Origin: Nitrospirota bacterium
GTDB lineage: Bacteria > Nitrospirota > Nitrospiria > SBBL01 > JAADHI01
Reading direction: 5' to 3'
Assembly: GCA_029261195.1 (NCBI GenBank)
Contig: JAJDBU010000032.1
Location: 1 to 55,056 of the forward strand
Length of the DNA stretch: 55,056 nucleotides
Shown here: one piece after another, positions 18,914 through 28,804 of the stretch
How positions within the stretch are numbered: the stretch's first letter is position 1
Layout of the letters: each line of letters opens with the position of its first letter
Made by a program: the position numbers and the translations under genes
Notes under the pieces: generated by a model
Told to the model about the DNA's origin: nothing
What the model saw: only the letters and a program-made list of their open reading frames with translations
Database searches by the model: none

Positions 18914-19171
18914 TTATGTTTTTCGCCTGGCGGCAATCTCTAAGAGGAGTTCATCGGGGTTGAGGATTTCTTTTCGGGTGAGGATTGCAATCAGAGCCTC
19001 AAGCGTTTCTTTGGCATCATCTTCATCCAACTCTTGTTCAAGTTCTGCCATTTGCTCCTCCTTACTTGGCTCATCCAGAAGACGTTCTGAATCAGGTCTC
19101 ATCTTAGACGCAAATTTTGCAATCATGATGATTAAAAACACGCCAATAAAAAATATAACTAAAAGTCCCAT
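18914..19171 (-). CDS. Small single-pass membrane protein, unknown
   Basis: An 85-residue protein with one N-terminal hydrophobic helix (LLVIFFIGVFLIIMIAKF) followed by an acidic, probably coiled-coil segment (EEQMAELEQELDEDDAKETLEALIAIL). The cytoplasmic tail may contact a partner. No named family is recognised. It follows the SAM hydroxide adenosyltransferase gene by 18 bp and precedes the candidate miniprotein by 37 bp, so it belongs to the tail of the greA cluster. Confidence 0.7.
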   Translation of the reverse strand: MGLLVIFFIGVFLIIMIAKFASKMRPDSERLLDEPSKEEQMAELEQELDEDDAKETLEALIAILTRKEILNPDELLLEIAARRKT

Positions 19172-19189
19172 CGTCTTAATACATCCTTT

Positions 19190-19993
19190 TTAGTCGTTTG
19201 GTGACTTAATAACATTTAGGACGGCAACAACATCCAGTAATTCCAAGTTCAATCGTTCTTTTACGCTTTTTTCTGGCATAAAAATTTCAAGATACCCTGA
19301 ACTGTTGATGATGAGGTTTACTTTCGCCTCGTCCCCCTCTGCATAGTTCTGTTTCAGTCCGGTCAATGTCTCTCCAGCAATCACAATTTCAAACTTCTCA
19401 GGTAAATCAGCCCTTTTTATATTTGTAATCGCATTGCCAAAATGGTCGAAATAGACGATCTTCCCGCCTAGCTTCGATTCTTTTTTTTCAATAGCAAGCC
19501 CTGAAATTTTATAGGCATCCTCTATTTCCACACCCAATGCCGCAGGATCTGTTCCAGAAGCAAGCGCCGCAGCGATTGGCGCAAAGTGGTCTCTTCCCGC
19601 AAAGGTGGGACTTTCTTCAAATTTGAGGAGGGTATTTCCCCTGATTTCAAATACCCGGCTTTCCGCTTTATCCACTAAGTAGGTCAGGAGTCCATTGTCC
19701 GGCGCAACGAAGTGCTGTCCTTGGAAAGAGACGACTATTTTCCTCCGAACGGTTCCGACGCCGGGGTCAACAACCGCGAGGTGGACCGTTCCAGAGGGAA
19801 AGTAGCGACAGACCTCATTGACGACAAAAGCGCCGCTGATGATATCGTGGCGGGGGATTTCATGGCTGATGTCGATCAGACGTGCTTTTGGAAGGGCTTG
19901 AAGGATGACCCCTTTGATGGATCCGACAAAATAATCACGCAGACCAAAATCAGTCGTCAAAGTGATGATAGGTGGCCGAGCGCGCTTACTCAC
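19190..19993 (-). CDS. SAM hydroxide adenosyltransferase (DUF62 family)
   Basis: A 267-residue protein of the DUF62 family, related to fluorinase/chlorinase but hydrolysing S-adenosylmethionine to adenosine and methionine with water. Landmarks are ITLTTDFGLRDYFVGSIKGVI (SAM site), DISHEIPRHDIISGAF, VHLAVVDPGVGT, FVAPDNGLLT, AGRDHFAPIAAAL and YFDHFGNAITNI. Its Asp-Arg-His set corresponds to the water-activating residues of the hydroxide-transferring subgroup. It lies 14 bp after greA. Confidence 0.9.
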   Translation of the reverse strand: MSKRARPPIITLTTDFGLRDYFVGSIKGVILQALPKARLIDISHEIPRHDIISGAFVVNEVCRYFPSGTVHLAVVDPGVGTVRRKIVVSFQGQHFVAPDNGLLTYLVDKAESRVFEIRGNTLLKFEESPTFAGRDHFAPIAAALASGTDPAALGVEIEDAYKISGLAIEKKESKLGGKIVYFDHFGNAITNIKRADLPEKFEIVIAGETLTGLKQNYAEGDEAKVNLIINSSGYLEIFMPEKSVKERLNLELLDVVAVLNVIKSPND

Positions 19994-20007
19994 AGTAAGG
20001 ATTCAGA

Positions 20008-20481
20008 TCAGCCTCCAAAGCTGATCTTGAGGATTTCATATTCGACGGTTTTTGCAGGGGCAATCACTTCTGCAAAGTCGCCAACGGAGCGACTAATCAA
20101 GGCCCTTGCGACGGGAGAGTGGATGGAGATCGTGCCGTTTTTCAAATCCGCCTCGTCGCGCCCGACAATGGTGTATTGTTTTTCTTCATCGGTATCGACA
20201 TCCAGCAGATTTACAGTCGCACCGAAGACCACTTTTTCTGTCGAAAGATTGGAGGTGTCTACGACTTGGGCGTCAGCCAACTTCCCCCCGATTGCCCGGA
20301 TACGACCTTCGATGAAACCCTGCCGTTCTTTGGCCGCATGATATTCGGCATTTTCACTGAGGTCTCCATGCGCCCTCGCTTCGGCAATGTCTGCAATATT
20401 TTGTGGTCGTTCGATTTTTTTAAGGCGTTCAAGTTCTTCTGTCAGGAGCGCATGTCCCCTGGGTGTCATCGGTGTACTCAA
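20008..20481 (-). CDS. greA: Transcription elongation factor GreA
   Basis: A 157-residue, normal-length Gre factor. The N-terminal coiled coil carries the acidic tip in [15 protein letters not shown], which enters the RNA polymerase secondary channel and stimulates cleavage of backtracked RNA. The C-terminal FKBP-like domain contains [17 protein letters not shown] and [14 protein letters not shown]. It lies 50 bp downstream of carB on the same strand, an arrangement often seen in Nitrospirota- and Deltaproteobacteria-like genomes. Confidence 0.95.
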   Translation of the reverse strand: MSTPMTPRGHALLTEELERLKKIERPQNIADIAEARAHGDLSENAEYHAAKERQGFIEGRIRAIGGKLADAQVVDTSNLSTEKVVFGATVNLLDVDTDEEKQYTIVGRDEADLKNGTISIHSPVARALISRSVGDFAEVIAPAKTVEYEILKISFGG

Positions 20482-20531
20482 ATCTTCCTCCGGATTACAG
20501 ACAATGGATCATTCTTTATGATCTATTGTCA

Positions 20532-23500
20532 TTAGGATTGATAATAGTCTTGTATCGCTTTAACGGAGAGTCGATCTTTCAAGATTGCCTCAATTCCCCG
20601 TGCGGCGGCGCGTCCCCCGGCGATCGTTGTAAAATAAGGGATGCCGTCCTGAAGCACCTTGTGACGAATCGCGCCCGAATCGGCTTCGGACTTTTTGTCT
20701 CCCACTGTATTAATGACCAGCTGCACTGCACGATTTTCCAGGTGATCAATGATATTCGGGCCGCCTTCCTGGATCTTTTTAAGCCTCGTTACATTTAAAC
20801 CCTGCTTCTTCAGGTAGGCCGCTGTTCCAAAGGTGGCAATCAACTTGAAACCAAAGGCATCAAGCTGCAAGGCAATCGATGCCGCTGCGTCCTTGTCCCC
20901 ATCCTTAACGCTGATAAAAACCGTTCCGGAAGTGGGAAGGTGGTTATCGGCGGCAGTCTCGGCCTTGGCAAAGGCGCGACCAAAGTCACGATCAATACCC
21001 ATAACCTCTCCCGTCGATTTCATTTCAGGGCCTAAGAGCGAATCGGTTCTAAAACGCTTAAAGGGAAAAACAGCCTCTTTGACAGCAACATGCTGAAGGG
21101 GTTTGGGCTTGGCTGAAACCCCTTGCATTGCCAGGCTTTCTCCCATGATAACCTTCATTGCGATCTTTGCAAGCGGCAACCCGATGGTTTTGCTGACAAA
21201 GGGAACGGTCCGGGAACCTCTGGGATTGACCTCAATAATATAGACTTGACTGTCTTTTACCGCAAACTGGATATTAACTAAACCAATGACGCCCAGCTCT
21301 TTGGCAATTAATGTTGTCTGGTGACGAATTGTATTGATCACGGCCTCGTCAACAGAAAATGGCGGAAGGGCACAAGCTGAATCCCCTGAATGCACACCCG
21401 CCTGTTCGATATGCTCCATCACCCCGGCGACAAAGACCTCTAAGCCATCCGCTACGGCATCGACATCCAGTTCAATGGCATCTTCCAGGTATTGATCCAC
21501 CAGAATCGGATGATCCGGAGAGGCCTTGACAGCATGAATCATATACTCATGGAGGCTGTCTGTGTCGTAAATGATCTCCATTGCCCGTCCCCCCAGGACA
21601 TAGGAGGGGCGAACGATCACGGGAAAACCGATATCACCTGCGATCTTCACTGCCTCCTCAACTGAGCGTGCCATGCCGTTTAAAGGTTGTCGTAGTCCGA
21701 GCTTGTTCACCAGTCTATCGAAGCGTTCTCGATCTTCAGCCCGGTCGATGGCATCCGGAGAGGTGCCGAGTATGGCGACGCCTTCTTTTTCGAGCGGTAT
21801 CGCCAGCTTTAGCGGGGTTTGTCCTCCGAATTGAACAACGACGCCCAGGGGGTTTTCTTTTTCGATGATATGAAGCACGTCTTCATGGGTCAAAGGTTCA
21901 AAATAGAGTCGATCAGAGGTGTCGTAATCCGTACTCACCGTTTCGGGATTGCAGTTGATCATAATGCTTTCAAAGCCCAGGTCTTTGAGGGCAAAGACCG
22001 CGTGTACGCAGCAATAATCAAACTCCACCCCCTGCCCGATCCGATTCGGCCCACTGCCCAGAATAATGACTTTTTTTCGCTCGCTCGGTTCGGACTCGCA
22101 CTCCGTCTCGTATGTGGAATAGAGATAAGGCGTATGGGCCTCAAACTCGGCCCCGCAGGTGTCTACCCGCTTATAAACTGGAACAATGCCGTTAAGCTTT
22201 CTTAATGTCGCAACCTCATTCTTGGGTCGATTTGTAATGCGGGCAATCTGCCGATCGGAATATCCCGATCTTTTGGCTTCGCGAAGAAGGTCGAGATTAT
22301 CTTCAAGATTCCTGGGGTCTTTGCTCAGTGCCGTTTCCATCTGAACAATCTGCTCGAACTGATTAAGAAACCAGGGGTCGATTTTTGTAATCTGATGGAT
22401 CTCTTCAAGGGAAACCCCTAAACGAATGGCATCCGTAATTTGAGAGATCTGATTAAAGGTCGGGCGGGCAAGCAGGGCCTTCAAGGGCTCAATGCCTTCC
22501 GCAAGCCGGTGATTCGGCTCGACGCCTTCCCGATTGACCTCCAGAGACCGAAGGGCCTTTAAAAAGGCCTCCCTGAAATTTCTCCCGATCGCCATCACCT
22601 CACCGACTGACTTCATCTGAAGCGAAAGCGTGCGATCGACTTTCGGGAATTTTTCAAATGCAAAACGGGGGATCTTAACCACGACGTAGTCAATTGTCGG
22701 CTCAAAACAGGCAGGTGTGACGGAAGTAATGTCATTTTGTATTTCATCAAGGGTCAAGCCGATGGCCAGTTTCGCCGCGACTTTTGCAATCGGATAACCC
22801 GTTGCCTTGGAGGCCAGCGCCGAACTTCGTGAAACACGCGGATTCATCTCGATCACACGCATCTCCCCATTGGCAGGATTGAGCGCAAACTGAACGTTCG
22901 AGCCTCCCGTATCCACGCCTACCCCCCGGATGATGCGAATCGCCGCATCTCGCATCAACTGATATTCCTTGTCGGTCAGGGTCTGCACGGGTGCGACAGT
23001 GATCGAATCTCCCGTATGGACGCCCATCGGATCGAGATTTTCGATGGAACAGATGATGACAACATTGTCGTTTTTATCCCGCATGACCTCAAGTTCAAAC
23101 TCTTTCCATCCCAGAGCCGATTCTTCAATCAAAACCTCGTGTGTTGGGCTGTTGGCAAGACCCGCCTCAACAGCGTCTTCAAATTCTTCTGCGTGGTAGG
23201 CGATACTGCCGCCTAAGCCGCCTAAGGTGAAGGAAGGCCGGATGATGGCTGGAAAACCGGTTTGTTTTACGATGGCAAGCGCTTCATCAAGACTTCCTGC
23301 GATGCGGCTTTGAATATATTCCAGCCCGGCTTCTTTAATCACCTTTTTGAAGGCGTCTCTGTCTTCCGCTCGTTTGATTGAATCGTAATTTGCCCCGATG
23401 AGTTCGACCTCATAGGTTTTGAGGATACCGGCATCGTGCAGGGATATCGCCATATTCAGGGCGGTTTGACCCCCCATTGTCGGCAAAATGGCCTCGGGTC

Positions 23501-23744
23501 TTTCCTTCTTGATAATTTCTTCCAGACAATCAAGGGTAATGGGTTCGATATAGGTCCGATTCGCCACATCGGGGTCAGTCATAATCGTGGCCGGATTGCT
23601 GTTGACCAGGACAACCTCATAACCCTCATCGCGGAGCGCCTTGCAGGCCTGAGTGCCTGAATAGTCAAATTCGCAGGCCTGACCAATCACAATCGGTCCG
23701 GCGCCGATAATCAGAATCTTTTTTATGTCGGTTCTTTTTGGCAC
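20532..23744 (-). CDS. carB: Carbamoyl-phosphate synthase large subunit
   Basis: A 1070-residue protein made of two ATP-grasp halves joined by an oligomerisation domain, with a C-terminal MGS-fold allosteric domain (about 930-1070). Signatures are [18 protein letters not shown] in half one, [17 protein letters not shown] in half two, [29 protein letters not shown] and [18 protein letters not shown]. It uses ammonia channelled from CarA, bicarbonate and two ATP to make carbamoyl phosphate for pyrimidines and arginine. The full length is intact. It is separated from carA by sppA, with 25 bp to that gene. Confidence 0.97.
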   Translation of the reverse strand: MPKRTDIKKILIIGAGPIVIGQACEFDYSGTQACKALRDEGYEVVLVNSNPATIMTDPDVANRTYIEPITLDCLEEIIKKERPEAILPTMGGQTALNMAISLHDAGILKTYEVELIGANYDSIKRAEDRDAFKKVIKEAGLEYIQSRIAGSLDEALAIVKQTGFPAIIRPSFTLGGLGGSIAYHAEEFEDAVEAGLANSPTHEVLIEESALGWKEFELEVMRDKNDNVVIICSIENLDPMGVHTGDSITVAPVQTLTDKEYQLMRDAAIRIIRGVGVDTGGSNVQFALNPANGEMRVIEMNPRVSRSSALASKATGYPIAKVAAKLAIGLTLDEIQNDITSVTPACFEPTIDYVVVKIPRFAFEKFPKVDRTLSLQMKSVGEVMAIGRNFREAFLKALRSLEVNREGVEPNHRLAEGIEPLKALLARPTFNQISQITDAIRLGVSLEEIHQITKIDPWFLNQFEQIVQMETALSKDPRNLEDNLDLLREAKRSGYSDRQIARITNRPKNEVATLRKLNGIVPVYKRVDTCGAEFEAHTPYLYSTYETECESEPSERKKVIILGSGPNRIGQGVEFDYCCVHAVFALKDLGFESIMINCNPETVSTDYDTSDRLYFEPLTHEDVLHIIEKENPLGVVVQFGGQTPLKLAIPLEKEGVAILGTSPDAIDRAEDRERFDRLVNKLGLRQPLNGMARSVEEAVKIAGDIGFPVIVRPSYVLGGRAMEIIYDTDSLHEYMIHAVKASPDHPILVDQYLEDAIELDVDAVADGLEVFVAGVMEHIEQAGVHSGDSACALPPFSVDEAVINTIRHQTTLIAKELGVIGLVNIQFAVKDSQVYIIEVNPRGSRTVPFVSKTIGLPLAKIAMKVIMGESLAMQGVSAKPKPLQHVAVKEAVFPFKRFRTDSLLGPEMKSTGEVMGIDRDFGRAFAKAETAADNHLPTSGTVFISVKDGDKDAAASIALQLDAFGFKLIATFGTAAYLKKQGLNVTRLKKIQEGGPNIIDHLENRAVQLVINTVGDKKSEADSGAIRHKVLQDGIPYFTTIAGGRAAARGIEAILKDRLSVKAIQDYYQS

Positions 23745-23769
23745 GTTAGTTCCTTATAAAACGATTTTC

Positions 23770-24735
23770 CTAAGGCATCCAAAGGTAAAGAAAACGGGGA
23801 GATCCGCCCCGGAGCAATTGTTTCGGCTCAAGCCCCCAAGCCGCAAGCGGATCCACTGCAGCCGCAAAGCTGCGTGAATAGATGTTGTTCTTGTATTCAC
23901 CGGGGCGTTTATACAGGATGACGCTGGCCTCAGAGAGTCCTGCGGCCTCTTTGCTCATGTCGATGACCTCTTCAAAATAAGCAATTTTATCGATTAGACC
24001 CGACTCCAAGGCTTTGGAAGCCGTGTAGACCCGTCCATCGGCCAATGCCTTGATACGTTCCGGCCTCAGCCCTGTCCGATTCTCTGCAATCACTTTTAGA
24101 AAACGGCCATACATGTCATTAATAATACCTTGGAGAATATCCCGCCCTTCGGATGAAAGAGGTTTAATCGGAGAACCTAAATCTTTGTGGGTGCCGGATT
24201 TAATCGATTCTGCACCTACTCCGACCTTTTCCATCAGTCCTTTAAAATTGACATGAAGCATGATCACCCCGATGCTCCCGATGACGGATGTCGGATGAGC
24301 GACCACCTTGTCCGCCGCCATCGCAATATAATAGGCCCCGGATGCACCGAGATCCAGAATAGAAGCAAAGACCGGTTTCCCCGTTTTTTCTTTAAAACGC
24401 TGAATTTCGTGATGAATCAGATCCGATGCGGTAATGGTTCCACCGGGGCTATTGATGCGTAAAACAACCGCCTTCACTTTTTTGTCTTTAGCCGCACGAC
24501 CCAGTTCCTCTTTCACACGAGAGACCATGTCCGGCATTTTGACCAGGTTCCCTGTCTCCTCTTCCGAGATAAAGCCGGAGATATCCAGGAGAAGAATCTT
24601 GTCGTCTCCCTCCCCGCTGATCACCTCCTCCTGAAAGGCTTCCAACTTGGGAAAAAGGGAAAGGTTGTAGACACAGCCCGAAAGTAAAACTGAGACGACC
24701 GGGATAAGAAACCATCGCTTTGCCATCTTGTTCAT
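23770..24735 (-). CDS. sppA: Signal peptide peptidase SppA-like protease, lipoprotein
   Basis: A 321-residue S49-family serine protease of the short type (one SppA domain). It carries a signal anchor ending in lipobox LLSGC (Cys21). The core reads VLRINSPGGT, LDLGASGAYYIAMAADK with nucleophile Ser132, and SGTHKDLGSP with general base Lys184. It would cleave remnant signal peptides in the membrane. It sits between carA and carB in the pyr operon with short gaps (38 and 25 bp), so it is probably co-transcribed with pyrimidine genes, an unusual setting. Confidence 0.9.
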   Translation of the reverse strand: MNKMAKRWFLIPVVSVLLSGCVYNLSLFPKLEAFQEEVISGEGDDKILLLDISGFISEEETGNLVKMPDMVSRVKEELGRAAKDKKVKAVVLRINSPGGTITASDLIHHEIQRFKEKTGKPVFASILDLGASGAYYIAMAADKVVAHPTSVIGSIGVIMLHVNFKGLMEKVGVGAESIKSGTHKDLGSPIKPLSSEGRDILQGIINDMYGRFLKVIAENRTGLRPERIKALADGRVYTASKALESGLIDKIAYFEEVIDMSKEAAGLSEASVILYKRPGEYKNNIYSRSFAAAVDPLAAWGLEPKQLLRGGSPRFLYLWMP

Positions 24736-24773
24736 TATTGTCCTTTATACTTTATTAAGAGAAGCAGTGAACA

Positions 24774-25862
24774 TCACTTGGCAAACGAACCAATAAAGTC
24801 TTTGAAAAAGAAGGCGGCATCATGCGGGCCGGGGGAGGCCTCGGGATGATATTGAACAGATGAAACAGGCAAAGTCTTGTGGCGCATGCCTTCTACGGTT
24901 TGATCGTTCAGATTGATATGGGTCACTTCGATTTCGTTTTTAAGGCCTGAAAAATCAACTGCAAAACCGTGATTCTGCGCTGTAATCTGAACCCGTCTCG
25001 TTGCCATGTCCATCACAGGCTGGTTGCCGCCATGATGCCCGAACTTCATTTTAGAACAAAGTGCGCCCAAGGCAAGACTTAAGATTTGATGACCCAAACA
25101 AATGCCGAAAAGCGGCTTTTTTCCAAGAAGCGCTTTGGCCTGAGCAATCGCATAAGGCACGGCTTCCGGATCTCCAGGGCCGTTCGATAAGAGAATACCG
25201 TTCGGGTTCATCTGCAATACGGTCTCAGCCGCCGTGTCGGCTGGCACGACGGTGACATGACAATCCAGTTCACTGAGCATGTGTAGGATAGTACGTTTAA
25301 CCCCGAAATCGTAGACGACGACATGGAATCGTTTGGATTCTTGTTCGCTTTCTCGCCAGACGTAGGGTAAGGTGCAGGTGACTTTAGAAACGAGATCTTG
25401 ACCAACAAGTGGCGGTACTTTTTTGAGGGTATTCAAAAGACTCGCGAGATCGCTTGATTTCGTCGAAATAATGCCCTGCATCGCACCCTTTGAACGGATT
25501 TTTCGAGTCAGTGCGCGGGTATCGATCCCTTCAATCGCAATGATGCCATGTTGTTTAAGTAGGGTGTCCAAAGCGCCCTCGGAGCGCCAGTTACTCGGCT
25601 TAGGCGAATATTCCCTTACGATAAGGCCTTCCAGCCAGAGTCGTTCCGATTCATCATCCTCTGAATTCACACCGGTGTTTCCGATCAGGGGATAGGTCAT
25701 TGTGACCATTTGACCCGTATAAGACGGGTCGCTCAGAATCTCCTGGTAGCCGGTCATACTGGTATTGAAGACCACCTCACCAACCGCCTCACCTTCGGCC
25801 CCAAAGGAGCGGCCTTTGAAAATTGACCCGTCTTCTAAAAGGAGGATGGCTTCGTTTGTCAT
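24774..25862 (-). CDS. carA: Carbamoyl-phosphate synthase small (glutaminase) subunit
   Basis: A 362-residue protein with an N-terminal CPSase small-chain domain ([33 protein letters not shown] in shorter pieces at residues 6-40) and a class I glutamine amidotransferase domain. The nucleophile Cys lies in [10 protein letters not shown], with HxE in [14 protein letters not shown]. It supplies ammonia to CarB. It overlaps pyrC by 4 bp and precedes sppA by 38 bp. Confidence 0.96.
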   Translation of the reverse strand: MTNEAILLLEDGSIFKGRSFGAEGEAVGEVVFNTSMTGYQEILSDPSYTGQMVTMTYPLIGNTGVNSEDDESERLWLEGLIVREYSPKPSNWRSEGALDTLLKQHGIIAIEGIDTRALTRKIRSKGAMQGIISTKSSDLASLLNTLKKVPPLVGQDLVSKVTCTLPYVWRESEQESKRFHVVVYDFGVKRTILHMLSELDCHVTVVPADTAAETVLQMNPNGILLSNGPGDPEAVPYAIAQAKALLGKKPLFGICLGHQILSLALGALCSKMKFGHHGGNQPVMDMATRRVQITAQNHGFAVDFSGLKNEIEVTHINLNDQTVEGMRHKTLPVSSVQYHPEASPGPHDAAFFFKDFIGSFAK

Positions 25863-27163
25863 CTTAATTTTCCACCATCATATAAACCTTCAAGGACCTT
25901 CCCCGAAACAATCACGGTGCTTGCGCGGCCTTTCATTGTCCAGCCGATAAAAGGGGAGTTTTTACTGAGCGACTTCATATCCGAAGCCTTCACCGTCCAT
26001 TCGACATCGGGATCAATGAGGGTGATGTCGGCTCGATCTCCAATACCCAATCGGCCGATTTTTTGTCCGATGACCTTTGCAGGTCCCGACGTCAGTTTTT
26101 CAATGACATCTGAGAGGCTCAAGACGCCGGTCTCGACCAGCTTTAAAGAAAGCGGCAGAGCTGTTTCCAGGCCGATGATGCCGAAGGGGGCGCAATCCAA
26201 TTCCTGCTCCTTCTCCTCTGAGGCGTGAGGCGCATGATCGGTCGCAATGACTTCGATGGTGCCGTCGGCCAGACCGGCGAGGATCGCCTCCATGTCCTTC
26301 GAGGATGCCAGCGGCGGTTTCATTTTTGCGTTGCTGTCATAGCCGCGAAGGGCCTCGTCTGTCAAGGTGAAATAGTGGGGACAGGTTTCTGCTGTCACCG
26401 AAATGCCTCGTTTTTTCGCCTCTCGAATCAGTTGCACCGAGCCTGCCGTGCTGATATGTGCCAGGTGAACACGGGCGCCGGTTAACTCGGCCAACTCAAT
26501 ATCACGCGCCACCATGACGGTTTCGGATGAAGAGGGGATGCCCCTGAGGCCCAGATCGGTCGATACCTTCCCCTCAAAAATAACGCCGTCCGCCGTCAGA
26601 TTCAGGTCTTCGCAATGGTCAATCACCGGGATGTCAAAGATTGTGGCATAAGTCATTGCCAGACGCATGATCTCGCTGTTCATCACGGGCAAACCGTCAT
26701 CAGATACAGCGACACATCCGGCAGAGACCAGTTCAGCCATCTCGGCAAGTTCCTTCCCCTGAGAGCCTTTTGTGATGGCCCCGACCGGCAGGACATGCAC
26801 AAGGCCTTCAGCAGCAGCTCGTTCCAGAATCAGTTCCGTCACCGCCTGGTTGTCATTCACCGGGTTGGTATTCGGCATGCAACAGACCGTTGTGAAGCCG
26901 CCCGATGCAGCGGCAGCCGTCGCTGAAGCGATGGTTTCTTTGTATTCAAAGCCGGGCACACGAAGATGGGTATGCAGGTCGATCAGTCCAGGGACGACCA
27001 GTAAGCCACGGGCGTCAATGGTGCGGAATGTGCCTTCCGGTTGAGCAATTGACGGGGAAATTCCGGAAATCACACCGGCTTCAATCAGCAGGTCAGCGAC
27101 CTCATCTCGTTTGTGCGAAGGGTCGATAATCCGTCCCCCTTTGATCAAAATCTTGTCACTCAT
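25859..27163 (-). CDS. pyrC: Dihydroorotase
   Basis: A 434-residue amidohydrolase of the class I (Bacillus/Thermus-type) dihydroorotase group. Metal motifs are [47 protein letters not shown] and [13 protein letters not shown]. It cyclises carbamoyl aspartate to dihydroorotate. The ATG at 27163 is chosen because the family begins at [12 protein letters not shown], and it starts 1 bp after the pyrB stop. The frame stays open upstream by 18 codons inside pyrB. It is followed by carA with a 4-bp overlap. Confidence 0.95.
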   Translation of the reverse strand: MSDKILIKGGRIIDPSHKRDEVADLLIEAGVISGISPSIAQPEGTFRTIDARGLLVVPGLIDLHTHLRVPGFEYKETIASATAAAASGGFTTVCCMPNTNPVNDNQAVTELILERAAAEGLVHVLPVGAITKGSQGKELAEMAELVSAGCVAVSDDGLPVMNSEIMRLAMTYATIFDIPVIDHCEDLNLTADGVIFEGKVSTDLGLRGIPSSSETVMVARDIELAELTGARVHLAHISTAGSVQLIREAKKRGISVTAETCPHYFTLTDEALRGYDSNAKMKPPLASSKDMEAILAGLADGTIEVIATDHAPHASEEKEQELDCAPFGIIGLETALPLSLKLVETGVLSLSDVIEKLTSGPAKVIGQKIGRLGIGDRADITLIDPDVEWTVKASDMKSLSKNSPFIGWTMKGRASTVIVSGKVLEGLYDGGKLR

Positions 27164-27164
27164 A

Positions 27165-28091
27165 TCAGTGCTGACTCCCTTCTGAAAGCAGGAAAAAGAG
27201 GGCCATGCGTACCGCAAGCCCGTTGGTGACCTGATCCAGAATTACAGAGGAGAGGCCATCCGCAATCTCAGAACTCAGTTCTATTCCCCGGTTAATCGGG
27301 CCGGGATGCATCACCAGGACTTCCGGATCGGCAAGATTCAATCTGTTTTGGTTGAGCCCGTAGAGCATGGCATATTCTCGCAAAGTGGGGAAAAATCCTC
27401 TGGATTGCCGCTCAAGCTGCAATCGAAGCACGATGATGATATCAGCTCCGACAAGGGCTTCGTCCATATGCAGAGAGACTTTCACGCCCCATCGTTCAAT
27501 TCCTGAGGGGATCAGCGTGGGCGGCCCGACCACACAAACCTCTGCCCCGTATTTCACAAGGCCCTGAATGTCTGAGCGTGCAACACGACTATGCAGGATG
27601 TCGCCGACAATCACGACTTTAAGTCCTTTGATCTCCCCTTTTTTTTCCTTGATGGTCATCAGGTCCAAAAGGCCCTGGCTTGGATGCTGGTGGGCACCGT
27701 CTCCCGCGTTGATCACTGCACTTCGAAGTACACCTGCCAATAGTTGGGGAACGCCCGAGGCACTGTGCCGGACAACAATAAAATCAGAGTGCATTGCTTC
27801 AATGTTCCTGGCGGTGTCGAGAATCGTTTCATTTTTTACCGCGCTGCTTGATGCGGCAGAAATATTAATCACATCGGCGGAGAGGCGTTTTCCGGCCAGT
27901 TCAAAGGAGGTGCGGGTACGAGTGCTGGGCTCAAAAAAAAGGTTAATGATGGTTTTGCCACGCAAGGCGGGTACTTTTTTGATGTCCCGCGTTGAGACTT
28001 CCTTAAAGGACTCTGCCGTTTGAAGAATCAGATCAATTTCCTCACAGCTCAAAGCATCAATCGAGAGAATATCTTTTCGTTTCAGGGGCAT
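27165..28091 (-). CDS. pyrB: Aspartate carbamoyltransferase catalytic subunit
   Basis: A 308-residue normal-length ATCase. It has the carbamoyl-phosphate motif [19 protein letters not shown], the loop [42 protein letters not shown] and [11 protein letters not shown]. No regulatory chain (pyrI) follows; control is more likely through PyrR at the operon leader. It starts 6 bp after pyrR and abuts pyrC. Confidence 0.96.
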   Translation of the reverse strand: MPLKRKDILSIDALSCEEIDLILQTAESFKEVSTRDIKKVPALRGKTIINLFFEPSTRTRTSFELAGKRLSADVINISAASSSAVKNETILDTARNIEAMHSDFIVVRHSASGVPQLLAGVLRSAVINAGDGAHQHPSQGLLDLMTIKEKKGEIKGLKVVIVGDILHSRVARSDIQGLVKYGAEVCVVGPPTLIPSGIERWGVKVSLHMDEALVGADIIIVLRLQLERQSRGFFPTLREYAMLYGLNQNRLNLADPEVLVMHPGPINRGIELSSEIADGLSSVILDQVTNGLAVRMALFFLLSEGSQH

Positions 28092-28097
28092 ATGACT

Positions 28098-28640
28098 CTA
28101 GTGTGTTTTCGAGGGTCTATTGAGGATAACCCGGTCTTCTTCTCCGGTTTCTTCCAGAAAAACTTTGACCTTTTCCTCAAATGCGGTGGGCAGGTTTTTA
28201 CCAACATAGTCGGCTCGAATGGGCAATTCTCGATGGCCCCGATCAATCAGTACCGCCAATTGAATTTCCCTGGGTCGTCCGAGGTCAATTAGAGAATCAA
28301 GGGCCGCCCGAATGGTTCTGCCCGTATAGAGTACGTCGTCAACTAAGATGACCTTATGATCCGTCATATCAAAGGGAATATCTGTTTTTTTAAGCGTCGG
28401 ATATGCGCTTCTGTTAGCAAGGTCATCCCGGTAGAGGGTGATGTCCAGCGCACCGACGGGAAGCGGATCTCCTTCGATTTTCTCTATTTGGGATGAAAGC
28501 CGTTGTGCGAGATAGACACCGCCTGTTTGAATGCCGATGAGAATAAGATCCTTCGGGCCCTTATTACGCTCCAGAATCTCATGAGAAATACGGGTTAAAG
28601 CGCGTGAGATTTCATTTGAGTTGAGGATGACTCTTTCCAT
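28098..28640 (-). CDS. pyrR: PyrR bifunctional pyr operon regulator / uracil phosphoribosyltransferase
   Basis: A 180-residue type I phosphoribosyltransferase of PyrR length. The PRPP loop reads [21 protein letters not shown], with [12 protein letters not shown] (PPi loop) and [24 protein letters not shown] near the RNA-binding face. In characterised systems PyrR bound to UMP stabilises an RNA hairpin in the leader and promotes attenuation. Such a hairpin is visible just upstream (28736-28766), which makes an autoregulatory role here very likely. It is the first gene of pyrR-pyrB-pyrC-carA-sppA-carB. Confidence 0.95.
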   Translation of the reverse strand: MERVILNSNEISRALTRISHEILERNKGPKDLILIGIQTGGVYLAQRLSSQIEKIEGDPLPVGALDITLYRDDLANRSAYPTLKKTDIPFDMTDHKVILVDDVLYTGRTIRAALDSLIDLGRPREIQLAVLIDRGHRELPIRADYVGKNLPTAFEEKVKVFLEETGEEDRVILNRPSKTH

Positions 28641-28655
28641 TTCAAGACTCGAAAC

Positions 28656-28766
28656 AAAAAAAAACCTTCTCTTGATCTGTCACCGAGGGAAGGTTTGAAT
28701 GAGTTGTTTTCGCTGTGTAAACCATTCTGTTGTCGCCTTTCCAACCTCACAGGGTCAGTTTAAAGG
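28656..28766 (-). promoter_or_regulatory. PyrR-binding attenuator of the pyr operon
   Basis: In the minus-strand leader, 28766-28736 folds as the classic PyrR anti-antiterminator. An outer stem CCTTT/AAAGG and an upper stem TGACC/GGTTG enclose the loop core CCTGTGAGG, matching the UCCNGNGAGG consensus of Bacillus PyrR-binding loops in sequence and layout. About 40 bases later an intrinsic terminator (AACCTT at 28695-28690 pairing with AAGGTT at 28668-28663, followed by at least seven T) ends before the pyrR start at 28640. PyrR-UMP binding should favour the terminator and shut the operon when pyrimidines are abundant. Confidence 0.85.
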
Positions 28767-28774
28767 ATGGACGC

Positions 28775-28804
28775 ATCCTAAGAAGAATAGAAGAAGGATG
28801 TCAA
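28775..28804 (-). promoter_or_regulatory. sigma70-type promoter of the pyr operon
   Basis: On the minus strand a perfect TTGACA (28799-28804) lies 18 bp from TAGGAT (28775-28780). The -35 box overlaps the stop codon of the upstream diguanylate cyclase gene. The predicted start near 28768 is just before the PyrR-binding hairpin, as expected for an attenuator leader of about 128 bases. Confidence 0.7.

Noticed and set aside
18731-18943. Plus-strand Gly/Pro-rich 70-codon frame after the deacetylase fusion
   Set aside because: It is antisense to the better-supported minus-strand miniprotein and has no ribosome-binding site or domain; the GGACCTGG-like run accounts for the composition.
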